DNA of 17,590 nucleotides from Clostridiales bacterium (lineage in GTDB: Bacteria; Bacillota; Clostridia; Clostridiales; Caloramatoraceae): assembly GCA_026416355.1 (NCBI GenBank), contig JAOAFH010000038.1, positions 1-17,590 of the forward strand. The letters run 5' to 3'. Under the pieces are notes generated by a model, which did not search any database, was not told where the DNA came from, and saw nothing but the letters and a program-made list of their open reading frames with translations. This document shows, one piece after another, positions 1-7,548 of the stretch; position 1 is the first letter of the stretch; each line of letters starts with the position of its first letter. Both the position numbers and the translations under genes were made by a program.

Positions 1-661
1 ATGCCTTTCGGTATTTAACCTTTAATTCTTGTGGAATATCAACTGTATTGTTTCCTATAACCACAATTGACTTAAGGTTCTTTGAACCCATTACAGCACC
101 AAGGCCTAATCTACCAAAGTGTCTATATGTATCAACATTTACACCAGCATAAGTTACAAGGTTTTCACCTGAACGTCCTATTCTTATTGAGCTTCTAACA
201 CCACTACCATGTGTAGTTTGTCTTAGAATTTTACCAGTTTCTTCAACTGATAGTCCCCACATTGCTCTTGCATCTCTAAATTGAACGCCATCATCTATTA
301 ATAAATATTGTGGGTGAGCTGATTTACCAGTTATAACCATTGCATCTATTCCAGCAAATCTCATTGCCATTGCAAATCTTCCACCTGCATGGCTTTCACC
401 ATATTCCTTAGTATGTGGTGAATAGAAAGTTGCAACTGCCTTTGTACATACAGGCATTACAAATGAAAGAGGTCCTATTGCATATATCATTGGTTGAGCT
501 GGATCTAGTGGATCAAGTTCTGGCTTAATATTTTCATCTAGAAGCTTTGCAGCAAGCCCAGTACCACCTATATATTTTACTAAATCTTTTCTTTGTTCAT
601 ATCTATACTCTTGCTTATCAAGATCTATATATAATATGTTCATGTAATCTCTAGCTAGCAT
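1..661 (-). CDS. AOR-family aldehyde:ferredoxin oxidoreductase, N-terminal part (runs off window)
   Basis: The first 220 codons are visible; the frame stays open to the window edge, so the 3' end lies outside. The protein starts MLARDYMNILYIDL, has IGGTGLAAKLL near residues 31-41, GGRFAMAM near 104-111, and ends with the AOR-typical stretch HFGRLGLGAVMGSKNLKSIVV. Family knowledge: these cytoplasmic enzymes bind a bis-pterin tungsten or molybdenum cofactor plus one 4Fe-4S cluster and oxidise aldehydes, or reduce acids, with ferredoxin. The start is fixed by AAGGAGG at 671-677, nine bases upstream, inside the end of the ferredoxin gene; the two genes are one base apart and clearly co-transcribed. 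Substrate and subfamily (classical AOR, YdhV-like or other) cannot be told from this part. The cofactor genes at the right end of the window fit this enzyme. Confidence 0.93.
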   Translation of the reverse strand, partial: MLARDYMNILYIDLDKQEYRYEQRKDLVKYIGGTGLAAKLLDENIKPELDPLDPAQPMIYAIGPLSFVMPVCTKAVATFYSPHTKEYGESHAGGRFAMAMRFAGIDAMVITGKSAHPQYLLIDDGVQFRDARAMWGLSVEETGKILRQTTHGSGVRSSIRIGRSGENLVTYAGVNVDTYRHFGRLGLGAVMGSKNLKSIVVIGNNTVDIPQELKVKYRKA

Positions 662-662
662 A

Positions 663-1064
663 TTATAAAACCTCCTTCGTAGTTATACATCTGTGAGGAC
701 AATATTTTGTACAGTATCCACAGTGTGTACAGATTATTGGATAATTTTCTTCATCAAATCTTATTGCACCAACTGCACATGCTCTACCACATGCCCCACA
801 TTTTGTACACTTATCCTTATGGAAAACTACTCCTCCACCATTTCTCTTTGTTAATGCACCAAATTTACATGCTTCCATACATGCTGGCTCTTCACATCCA
901 CGACAAATGTTTATAACAAACTCTCCTGTATATCCACCTGATGTCTTAACTTCAATTGCTGAATTTGCTATTGAATATTCTCCTCTTAATCTTGCACAAG
1001 CTTGACGGCATGATAGACAACCAATACATCTTCTTCTATCTGCTACCTTTAATATTTTTGCCAT
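663..1064 (-). CDS. Polyferredoxin with four 4Fe-4S motifs, electron-transfer partner of the AOR-family enzyme
   Basis: A 133-residue protein with 16 cysteines in four groups: C13-C16-C19-C23, C54-C57-C62-C66, C86-C89-C92-C96 and C112-C115-C118-C122. This is the arrangement for four 4Fe-4S clusters, as in AorA- and YdhY/HycB-type small subunits. The gene sits one base upstream of the AOR start and contains its ribosome-binding site, so it is very probably the electron-transfer subunit. Its own start has GGAGGTG about six bases upstream (1070-1076). Known relatives: in the Aromatoleum AOR a four-cluster AorA subunit pairs with the tungsten subunit and can form filaments. Whether that happens here is inference. 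No transmembrane segment or signal peptide is visible, so the complex should be cytoplasmic. Confidence 0.93.
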   Translation of the reverse strand: MAKILKVADRRRCIGCLSCRQACARLRGEYSIANSAIEVKTSGGYTGEFVINICRGCEEPACMEACKFGALTKRNGGGVVFHKDKCTKCGACGRACAVGAIRFDEENYPIICTHCGYCTKYCPHRCITTKEVL

Positions 1065-1172
1065 TGTTACACCTCCAATAAATATAATGAGCCAGTTATA
1101 TTAAGTATTTTATAGTTGACCAAAGTATTATGAAATAATATTGTTACAATCCTTCATTTTTTAACAAAGGCT

Positions 1173-1181
1173 ATTATACCA
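1173..1181 (-). promoter_or_regulatory. Extended -10 promoter of the polyferredoxin-AOR operon
   Basis: The minus strand reads TGG-TATAAT, a perfect -10 with the TGn extension. There is no good -35 at 17 bases; the nearest TTAACA is 20 bases away and lies inside the palindrome at 1201-1215. Predicted transcription start is near 1166, leaving a leader of about 100 bases. Confidence 0.65.
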
Positions 1182-1200
1182 CATTTCAATTAATAATTTG

Positions 1201-1215
1201 TTAACAGTCTGTTAA
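1201..1215. promoter_or_regulatory. Perfect 15-bp palindrome, candidate operator of the polyferredoxin-AOR operon
   Basis: TTAACAG-T-CTGTTAA: perfect 7-bp arms around one central base, overlapping the clpB stop codon. Its centre (1208) lies about 42 bases upstream of the predicted start of the polyferredoxin-AOR transcript, the classic place for an activator that replaces a weak -35. With a one-base centre the full 7-bp arms cannot form a hairpin, so a protein site is likelier than a terminator; a weak 5-bp stem with a 5-base loop is possible. The binding protein is unknown. Confidence 0.4.
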
Positions 1216-3803
1216 TTTTTTATCAGATACTCAATCTGGCCTTGATTTTCCTTGATTATAACCTCTCTATCATTATCTAATTTGCCAGATAAAATAAGTT
1301 TTGCCAATTCTGTTTCAATATATTTTTGAATAAATCTTTTTAATGGTCTTGCACCATAAACCTCATCATAACCTAGTTTCACTATGTTCTCTAGTGCACT
1401 TTCTTCTACGGTAAGCTTAATATTTCTATCATTTAACCTATTTTGTATTTCATCAATAAATATTTTTACTATCCTAACTATTGCATCATTTGAAAGTGGC
1501 TTAAATATAACAACGTCATCTAGTCTATTTAAAAATTCTGGTCTAAATTTCATTTTTAATATATCTTGTACATCTTTGTTAATTTGTTGTATTTGTTTGT
1601 TAACTTCTAAACCATGTTGTATTACTTCACTTCCTAAATTTGAGGTCATAATTATTATGGTATTTCTAAAGTCTACAATATGACCTTTTCCATCTGTTAA
1701 TCTTCCTTCATCAAGTATCTGTAAAAATATATCAAAAACTTCTTCATTAGCTTTTTCTATTTCATCAAATAATATTACACTATAAGGTTTTCTTCTTACA
1801 GCTTCGGTTAATTGTCCTCCTTGTTCATATCCAACGTAACCAGGAGGTGCACCAATAAGTCTTGAGACAGAGAACTTTTCCATATATTCAGACATATCAA
1901 TCCTTATTATGTTATCTTCACTGTCAAACAATTCTCTTGCTAAAGTTTTTGCAAGCTCTGTTTTTCCGACACCTGTTGGCCCTAAGAATAAAAATGAACC
2001 TATTGGTCTTTTAGGATCTTTTATTCCAGCCCTTGCCCTTAATACTGCACTTACAACAACATCTACCGCTTCATCTTGTCCAATTACCCTTGATTTAATA
2101 TTGTTTTCTAGATTTAATAGTTTTTCTCTTTCACCCTCCACTAGTTTTGATAAAGGAATATTAGTCCATCTAGATACTATTTCACATATTTCTTCTTCTG
2201 TAACCTCTTCCTTCAATAACATATTTTCATTACTTTGTTTGCTATTTAGTTCAGAAAGCTCCATTTCAAGCTGTGGTAGTTGACCATATTTTATTTCCGC
2301 TAATTTATTTAAATCATATTCCTTTTCTGCTTGTTGCATTTTTGCCTTTAGTTCATCTATTTTCTCCTTTAATGTTCTAACTCTATTTAATTCTTCTTTT
2401 TCTTTTAAATACCTAGCATTTAGTTCATTTTCTCTATCCTTTAAATTAGCTATTTCTTCTTCAACCTCAAGCATTCTTAACTTTGTCTTCTCGTCTGTTT
2501 CGTTTTTTAGTGCTTGTTTTTCTATCTCTAGTTGTAATATTTTTCTTTTAACTTCATCTAATTCATATGGCACACTTTCAATTTGTGTCTTAATCATAGC
2601 ACAAGCTTCATCTACTAAATCAATGGCTTTATCAGGTAAAAACCTTTCTGTTATGTATCGTTTAGAAAGCTTAGCTGCTGCAACCAGTGCACCATCATGT
2701 ATTTTTATTCCATGATGAATCTCAAGCCTTTCCTTTAAACCTCTTAATATTGCAATTGTATCCTCAACAGTAGGCTCATCTATATAAACAGGTTGAAATC
2801 TTCTCTCTAGTGCCTTATCCTTTTCAATATATTGTCTGTATTCATCAAAAGTTGTTGCTCCAATGCAATGAAGCTCTCCCCTTGCAAGCATTGGCTTAAT
2901 TAAATTCCCTGCATCCACAGCCCCTTCTGCCTTTCCTGCTCCAACAATTGTATGTATTTCATCAATAAAAAGTATAATTTTCCCTTCACTTCTTTGAATG
3001 TCCTTAAGAACTGCCTTAAGTCTTTCTTCAAATTCACCTCTGTATTTTGCACCTGCAATTAATGCTCCTAAGTCTAGTGAAAATATTCTCTTATCCTTTA
3101 ACCCTTCAGGAACATCTCCTTTTATTATTCTTTGTGCAAGTCCTTCTACTATTGCTGTTTTACCAACACCTGGATCTCCAATTAATACAGGATTATTTTT
3201 GGTCTTTCTAGAGAGAATCATTATAACCCTTCTAATTTCTTCATCCCTTCCTATTACTGGATCAAGCTTGTTCTTAATTGCCTCATCTGTTAAATCTCTA
3301 CCATACCTTTTAAGGGCATCATATGTTCCCTCTGGATCATTGGTTTCTACCCTTTGTCCTCCTCTAGCTTCCATTAAAACCTTTAAAAATTTATCTTTAT
3401 CAATTCCAATTTGTCTTAATTCTTTTGTAATAGGATGATTTGTATCTAAAATAGCTAAAAATACATGTTCTACACTTATATACATATCACCCATATTTTT
3501 CATTATTTTTTCAGCTGATAATAATACTTCCTCTAGTCTTCTTGTGGCATATACATAACCTTCATCTGCTGCCTGACCATAGACCTTTGGAAGTTTATCA
3601 AGATAATTTTTTATCTCTTTTTCTAATAGCGAAACTTTAATACCCATTCTTTGTATTAAATTTGGTATTAATCCCTCTTCTTGTGTAATTAATGCATACA
3701 ACAGATGTTCAACATCTACTTGCTGTTGCTTAAAAGAAATAGCCGTTTTTTGTGCTAAATTAAGGGCTTCCTGAACCTTCAATGTCATTTTATTTATGTC
3801 CAT
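1212..3803 (-). CDS. clpB: ATP-dependent disaggregase ClpB
   Basis: An 863-residue protein, full length for ClpB (E. coli 857). Order of parts: Clp N-domain repeats (about 1-145), AAA-1 with Walker A GDPGVGKT (about 205) and Walker B IILFIDEIH, the long charged coiled-coil M-domain (about 410-530) that separates ClpB from ClpC/ClpA, AAA-2 with GPTGVGKT (about 605) and VILFDEIEKA, and the C-terminal D2-small domain. It acts in the cytoplasm as a hexamer that pulls polypeptides out of aggregates with DnaK. Start: AGGAGGG lies seven bases upstream, inside the end of the preceding 198-aa gene, so the two are translated from one message. I see no CIRCE or CtsR-type operator upstream, so heat-shock control, if present, uses another signal. 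No strong terminator follows; some readthrough into the ferredoxin gene is possible. Confidence 0.97.
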   Translation of the reverse strand: MDINKMTLKVQEALNLAQKTAISFKQQQVDVEHLLYALITQEEGLIPNLIQRMGIKVSLLEKEIKNYLDKLPKVYGQAADEGYVYATRRLEEVLLSAEKIMKNMGDMYISVEHVFLAILDTNHPITKELRQIGIDKDKFLKVLMEARGGQRVETNDPEGTYDALKRYGRDLTDEAIKNKLDPVIGRDEEIRRVIMILSRKTKNNPVLIGDPGVGKTAIVEGLAQRIIKGDVPEGLKDKRIFSLDLGALIAGAKYRGEFEERLKAVLKDIQRSEGKIILFIDEIHTIVGAGKAEGAVDAGNLIKPMLARGELHCIGATTFDEYRQYIEKDKALERRFQPVYIDEPTVEDTIAILRGLKERLEIHHGIKIHDGALVAAAKLSKRYITERFLPDKAIDLVDEACAMIKTQIESVPYELDEVKRKILQLEIEKQALKNETDEKTKLRMLEVEEEIANLKDRENELNARYLKEKEELNRVRTLKEKIDELKAKMQQAEKEYDLNKLAEIKYGQLPQLEMELSELNSKQSNENMLLKEEVTEEEICEIVSRWTNIPLSKLVEGEREKLLNLENNIKSRVIGQDEAVDVVVSAVLRARAGIKDPKRPIGSFLFLGPTGVGKTELAKTLARELFDSEDNIIRIDMSEYMEKFSVSRLIGAPPGYVGYEQGGQLTEAVRRKPYSVILFDEIEKANEEVFDIFLQILDEGRLTDGKGHIVDFRNTIIIMTSNLGSEVIQHGLEVNKQIQQINKDVQDILKMKFRPEFLNRLDDVVIFKPLSNDAIVRIVKIFIDEIQNRLNDRNIKLTVEESALENIVKLGYDEVYGARPLKRFIQKYIETELAKLILSGKLDNDREVIIKENQGQIEYLIKN

Positions 3804-3813
3804 AATATCCCTC

Positions 3814-4410
3814 CTATAAATCTTTAGTAAAACAAACTATTTTCATCAATTCATCATATACTGATTGAACAAGTTGTTTTTGCTGTTTTATGCATGTTTG
3901 CTTATTAAAGCTTACCCCTATTAATAACAATGTTGATGCATCTAATTTTTGGGTTAGTAAATTATACATTTTTTCATTAAAATCCAAACATCCTACCCTC
4001 ATTATCTCGTTGTTTTTATTTTTTCCACTTTGGGTTAACGCTATAAAAGACTTTTTGTTTGAATAAATATATTCCTGCAAATGAGACTTTTTATTTAATA
4101 TCAAACCTTTATCTTCAGTTTCAAAAAATACTGCAAGTTCTTCTGAATTTAATTGGATGACTACTTTTCCACCTTTATCAACATTATGTTCAGCCCTTAT
4201 ATTCTCACTTTTTTTACTGAGTTTTTGAAAATCTCTTTCTAGCTCAAAAAATCCATCCGTTTTTTTATGATATAATTTTTGAATTTCATAGCAAAAACTT
4301 CTAAATTGCAGTTTCATTTCATCACGATATTTGTTGTAATCTTCTTTAGAATATTTATCCTTGTTTTTAAAAAAATCAAAAGCCATTGCCTCAAGCCCTA
4401 AAAATTCCAT
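3814..4410 (-). CDS. Hypothetical 198-aa protein co-transcribed with clpB
   Basis: I do not recognise a family. The protein is soluble-looking, with no signal peptide or membrane segment: a lysine- and aromatic-rich helical N-terminal half (about 1-75, with charged heptad-like stretches) and a mixed alpha/beta second half (KVVIQLNSEELAVFF, LLLIGVSF). It has three cysteines without a metal-binding pattern. The start has GGGGGGAT five bases upstream. The stop is 10 bases from the clpB start and the clpB ribosome-binding site overlaps the last codons, so it is the promoter-proximal gene of a two-gene operon with the disaggregase. That placement suggests a role in protein quality control or stress, but only by association. 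Confidence 0.8.
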   Translation of the reverse strand: MEFLGLEAMAFDFFKNKDKYSKEDYNKYRDEMKLQFRSFCYEIQKLYHKKTDGFFELERDFQKLSKKSENIRAEHNVDKGGKVVIQLNSEELAVFFETEDKGLILNKKSHLQEYIYSNKKSFIALTQSGKNKNNEIMRVGCLDFNEKMYNLLTQKLDASTLLLIGVSFNKQTCIKQQKQLVQSVYDELMKIVCFTKDL

Positions 4411-4432
4411 TAATTATCCCCCCAAAAATAAA

Positions 4433-4491
4433 AGCATGATTTCTGTTTGTATTTAATTATACACAATTAATTCCAAAAAAGAAATCATGCT
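4433..4491 (-). promoter_or_regulatory. Inverted repeat bracketing the promoter of the hypothetical-clpB operon
   Basis: Perfect 11-bp arms, AGCATGATTTC (4433-4443) and GAAATCATGCT (4481-4491), are separated by 37 bases that contain a perfect minus-strand TATAAT (4456-4461) with no convincing -35. Two readings are possible. It may be a double operator or regulated promoter in front of the clpB pair. Or it may be a long-loop terminator for the TPR regulator gene that stops at 4497, since the minus strand continues TTTTATTTTTGG after the second arm. Both could hold. Confidence 0.5.
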
Positions 4492-4496
4492 AATTA

Positions 4497-5780
4497 TTAT
4501 ATTTTTAAATTTTGTGATAATAATAAATATTCAATCGCTTGTTTTGTATTACCTATATTACTATACATTTGCGATAATTTAATATATATGTCCTTTTTAT
4601 CTATATCATTGCTATTTTTATCTATAAAATCTATTGCATAAAAGGCAAAATCCTCAGCTCTTTGATAATCCTTTATTTCTAGGTAATAATCAAATTTTAA
4701 TTTAAGTATTTTTACAATTCCTGTTACACTATTATTGTTAAGAACAAATTCTTCACACTTGTTTATATAAATAAGTGCTTCTTCATATCTTTTTGTTTCC
4801 TTTAAACAATCGATTAAATTCAAATATGCATCAATCATAACTTCAATGTCATCAATATAATTCATATTTACTATTTCTTTAAATACATCTATTGCTTCAT
4901 CCTTTTTGCCTTGCTCCCATAAACATACAGCCATATTGTTTTTAGCCTTAATCATTCCCTCTAAATCATTAGAATTTTGATATACATTATAAGCCTTTTC
5001 AAACCTATTATAACTATCATTTGCATCTTTTAGCTTTAAATCTACATTTCCCTGCATCATATTTATGCCTGCTAAATAGTTTTGTTTTTTAGGCCAATCG
5101 TTATTTTTAATTAAATCCTTTAATTTTTTTAGATAACTATCTGATAATGTATATCTGTTTAAAGCAATTGAGCAAAGTGCCAAATCATAATATGTCCTTG
5201 CTATATTATCTAATGAAATATTTTTTTCTATAAGTTCTTCAGAATTTTTATAATAACCAAAAGCCAATTGATATTTTTCATTAAAATAACTACAATTACC
5301 TAGATTAATATATATATCAGAAATAATATCATATTCTTCTGTTTTTAAATAATAAAATATTGCCTTTAAAAACTCCTCAAAGCTTTTGTTATATTCATTT
5401 GATGCATAATACTTTTTAGCAAAACAATAATGATAAAATCCCTTTTGATAATCCAACAAATCATCATATGAGTTTTTAAAATTGTTTACTTCATCAATAA
5501 TAATGGCAATATTGTTTTCATTTAATAGATTATCTTTATACATATTTATAGTATTATCAAATTGTTTTTGTATCCTCTCTTTTTCATCAAAAATAAAATA
5601 CTCAATATCAACTTCTAATTTTTGAGCTAAGTACTCTAATAGCTCTTTACTTGGATTACTCTTACCATTTTCAATAGAACTAATTTGAGCAACAGTAACT
5701 CTGTCCCCTGCCAACTGTTTAAGTGTCATAAACTTTTGTTTTCTAAGTTCTCTAATTTTTAACCCTACACTACTGCCCAT
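4497..5780 (-). CDS. XRE-family HTH regulator with TPR domain (second of tandem pair)
   Basis: A 427-residue protein. An N-terminal XRE/Cro helix-turn-helix (about 7-62: GLKIRELRKQKFMTLKQLAG, then QISSIENGKSNPS) is followed by about 350 residues of helical repeats with TPR signatures, such as the Tyr/Ala/Leu pattern around YNKSFEEFLKAIFYYLK and AIEYLLLSQNL at the end. This layout is that of RRNPP-like or Rap/PlcR-type regulators, where the TPR part often binds a peptide or partner and the HTH binds DNA. The start has AAGGGGGA upstream. It lies 24 bases after its paralog and is probably in the same operon. No small peptide gene is evident next to it, so peptide sensing is not shown. It ends just before the clpB-operon promoter and could regulate that operon; this is inference. 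Confidence 0.9.
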   Translation of the reverse strand: MGSSVGLKIRELRKQKFMTLKQLAGDRVTVAQISSIENGKSNPSKELLEYLAQKLEVDIEYFIFDEKERIQKQFDNTINMYKDNLLNENNIAIIIDEVNNFKNSYDDLLDYQKGFYHYCFAKKYYASNEYNKSFEEFLKAIFYYLKTEEYDIISDIYINLGNCSYFNEKYQLAFGYYKNSEELIEKNISLDNIARTYYDLALCSIALNRYTLSDSYLKKLKDLIKNNDWPKKQNYLAGINMMQGNVDLKLKDANDSYNRFEKAYNVYQNSNDLEGMIKAKNNMAVCLWEQGKKDEAIDVFKEIVNMNYIDDIEVMIDAYLNLIDCLKETKRYEEALIYINKCEEFVLNNNSVTGIVKILKLKFDYYLEIKDYQRAEDFAFYAIDFIDKNSNDIDKKDIYIKLSQMYSNIGNTKQAIEYLLLSQNLKI

Positions 5781-5804
5781 ACTTTCCCCCTTAACTTATA
5801 AATA

Positions 5805-7100
5805 TTAGATTATTCCAAGTTGCTTATATATCTCTATACTTCTATTCATATATTTAAGTGCAAGCTCTTGAATGTCTAGATCCATATATAGTTTGCCTAA
5901 AAGTACACAAAAATCTGCCAATGGCTTTTGATACTCTGTTGTCTCTAAGTATTTGATTGCATTAATTAAAGTTTCTTCTATTTTATTTTTATCATTTTCT
6001 AATGTGTAAATTTTATAGAAATACTCAAATGATTTTATTCTATATTCATGTTCGTCATATGTTATCATTTCTAAAATTCTGTCTATACTCTTTTTTGCTT
6101 CTTCTAATTCACCTAATTTAATATAGTTGTCACAAAGTTTAAATAGAGTTTCAGGCAAGCTATTATCCATTATTTCTTGTTTTATTTTTATTGCATTTTT
6201 TAGATGAACAAAAGACTCTTCATAGTTATCTTGACTTGCAAAAACTTCTCCAATACCATCTTCAATCACAGCTATTTCTCTTCTACAATTCAATTCTTCT
6301 AAAACACTTTTTGCTTTTTTAGAATATTTTATTGCATCTTGAAGTTTCCCTTCCTTTGCATGTGATATACTTAGCAATATAAGCACATCTGCATATGCCT
6401 TTTTGTCACTAAAAATTTCTAGCCTCTTTTTTGCAACATATGCATAATCAATGGCATTAGATGCTTTATTTAATTTTAGATATACCATTGCAATGTAATA
6501 ATTTATCTTTGCCTTTAACAGTTCATCCTCTACCTTATTTTCAATAATTATAGTTTCACCTTGCATAAAATAATTAAGAGCTGTTGAATAATACCCCATG
6601 CTACTACTAATCTTACCTAAAAGTAGAAAACTTTCTATTACATCTTCTATCAAATCAAGTTTTAAAAATATACTATTAGCTACTAGGCAGTATTGTTGTG
6701 CTTCTTCATAATTTTTATAATGAAATTTTATATTTGCAAGCACCATATTAAATTTACCTTTAAATAGTAAAAGATTATATTCATTTGCATAATGAATTCC
6801 TTTTTCTACATATTCATTTGCTCTATCAAAATCATTAGTAGATAGCGATGCCTCTGCTATATTCAAATAATATTCACATATTTTAGAAGCTTGTTTTTCT
6901 TCACTTTCTAAAAAATAATCTACATCTGTCTCAAGCCTTTGTGCAATGTATTCTAATAACTCAATACTAGGATTTGATTTTCCTGATTCAACAAGACTTA
7001 TCTGACCTGGTGTTACTCTATCGCCAGCAAGCTCCTTTAATGTTAAGTTTTTTTCTTTTCTTTTTGCTTTTATTTTTTCACCCAACGTTAATATTTCCAT
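5805..7100 (-). CDS. XRE-family HTH regulator with TPR domain (first of tandem pair)
   Basis: A 431-residue paralog of the downstream regulator. The helix-turn-helix regions align closely (KELAGDRVTPGQISLVESGKSNPS against KQLAGDRVTVAQISSIENGKSNPS) and are followed by DVDYF/DIEYF, then by divergent TPR repeats to the C-terminus. This is a clear tandem duplication with a conserved DNA-reading head and drifted sensor part. Start choice: GGCGGGA (7106-7112) abuts an ATG at 7106, which is too close, while the next in-frame ATG at 7100 is six bases away and starts MEILTLGEKIK; I prefer 7100. A promoter with TTGTAA (7156-7161), an 18-base spacer and TATAAT (7132-7137) lies just upstream. It probably acts as a cytoplasmic transcription regulator, ligand unknown. 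Confidence 0.9.
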   Translation of the reverse strand: MEILTLGEKIKAKRKEKNLTLKELAGDRVTPGQISLVESGKSNPSIELLEYIAQRLETDVDYFLESEEKQASKICEYYLNIAEASLSTNDFDRANEYVEKGIHYANEYNLLLFKGKFNMVLANIKFHYKNYEEAQQYCLVANSIFLKLDLIEDVIESFLLLGKISSSMGYYSTALNYFMQGETIIIENKVEDELLKAKINYYIAMVYLKLNKASNAIDYAYVAKKRLEIFSDKKAYADVLILLSISHAKEGKLQDAIKYSKKAKSVLEELNCRREIAVIEDGIGEVFASQDNYEESFVHLKNAIKIKQEIMDNSLPETLFKLCDNYIKLGELEEAKKSIDRILEMITYDEHEYRIKSFEYFYKIYTLENDKNKIEETLINAIKYLETTEYQKPLADFCVLLGKLYMDLDIQELALKYMNRSIEIYKQLGII

Positions 7101-7131
7101 AAACATCCCGCCTATTTCATTATTATTATTT

Positions 7132-7161
7132 ATTATATAAAATTTTTCTTAACAATTACAA
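7132..7161 (-). promoter_or_regulatory. Sigma-A-type promoter of the HTH-TPR regulator pair
   Basis: The minus strand has TTGTAA (7156-7161), an 18-base spacer and TATAAT (7132-7137). The distance to the first start codon (about 30 bases) fits a short leader. Confidence 0.6.
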
Positions 7162-7162
7162 G

Positions 7163-7192
7163 AAAAAAAATAGTAAAAACTCCTGTACTATT
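7163..7192 (-). terminator. Small terminator-like hairpin with U-run upstream of the regulator promoter
   Basis: On the minus strand AATAGTA (7192-7186), a 10-base loop and TACTATT (7175-7169) are followed by a run of T. The stem is short and AT-only, so it is weaker than the terminator at 7271-7304, which already ends the preceding gene. It may be a back-up. Confidence 0.35.
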
Positions 7193-7270
7193 GTTGAGAT
7201 AATTTAATATTACAAATCACACAAATTATTTTTTGTCATAAAACATATTTCGTAATAAATTTAATATACT

Positions 7271-7304
7271 TTATAAAAAAATAGGGGTAAAATAACCCCT
7301 ATTT
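7271..7304 (-). terminator. Rho-independent terminator after the 58-aa membrane protein gene
   Basis: A perfect 10-bp stem pairs AAATAGGGGT (minus 7304-7295) with ACCCCTATTT (7288-7279) around a six-base loop and runs into seven T residues on the minus strand. The stem begins inside the last codons of the small gene. Confidence 0.92.
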
Positions 7305-7475
7305 CATGTAATCTCTTATATCTTCCATAACATCTCCAAGCCTATGTGCCATTCTTCTGCCTGCCCTGTTCATCCTTCTTCTTGTTCTGTAATCCATATT
7401 TGGCATAGCCATTAAGCTTGCTGCTGCTCCTAACAATGCACCTGCTGCAAGTCCTGTAAGTAATCTATTTTTCAT
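7299..7475 (-). CDS. Small membrane-anchored basic protein, 58 aa
   Basis: MKNRLLTGLAAGALLGAA begins a protein with one N-terminal hydrophobic segment (about 4-24, Ala/Gly/Leu-rich), then a strongly basic stretch (about 29-43, RTRRRMNRAGRRMAHR) and an amphipathic C-terminus. It resembles the broad class of YtxH-like small clostridial membrane proteins, but I cannot assign a family. A GTG at 7505 extends the frame, but the ATG at 7475 is chosen because AAAGGAG (7486-7492) precedes it and would lie inside the longer version. The ribosome-binding site is part of an inverted repeat (7481-7519). The gene is followed at once by a strong terminator and is probably last in a transcript with the TcaA-like gene 73 bases upstream, since no convincing promoter lies between. 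Confidence 0.75.
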   Translation of the reverse strand: MKNRLLTGLAAGALLGAAASLMAMPNMDYRTRRRMNRAGRRMAHRLGDVMEDIRDYMK

Positions 7476-7480
7476 AGAAA

Positions 7481-7519
7481 GCACACTCCTTTCTTTTATC
7501 TTCACTAATTAGAGTGTGC
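7481..7519 (-). promoter_or_regulatory. Inverted repeat able to mask the ribosome-binding site of the 58-aa protein
   Basis: On the minus strand GCACACTC (7519-7512) can pair perfectly with GAGTGTGC (7488-7481) across a 23-base A-rich loop. The 3' arm contains GAG of the Shine-Dalgarno AAAGGAG, five bases before the start codon. The stem is GC-rich for this genome. Confidence 0.5.
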
Positions 7520-7548
7520 ATTATTTTGTTTTATAAACAAGTAAATTT

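Noticed and set aside
1065..1166. Molybdenum-cofactor or tungsten-cofactor riboswitch in the ferredoxin-AOR leader
   Set aside because: The leader is about 100 bases, very AT-rich, and shows neither the conserved helices of that class nor a terminator.
1195..1215. Rex operator (TTGTTAA-N4-TTAACAA) before the polyferredoxin-AOR operon
   Set aside because: Only one half-site fits; the second half does not, and the perfect palindrome is centred elsewhere.
1384..3438. Long plus-strand open frames opposite clpB
   Set aside because: They are rich in Ser, Leu and Ile from antisense reading of an AT-rich gene, have no ribosome-binding sites and lie wholly inside a clear clpB gene.
7481..7519. CIRCE-type heat-shock operator
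   Set aside because: CIRCE is TTAGCACTC-N9-GAGTGCTAA; here the arms are GCACACTC and GAGTGTGC with 23 bases between, so only a partial likeness remains.
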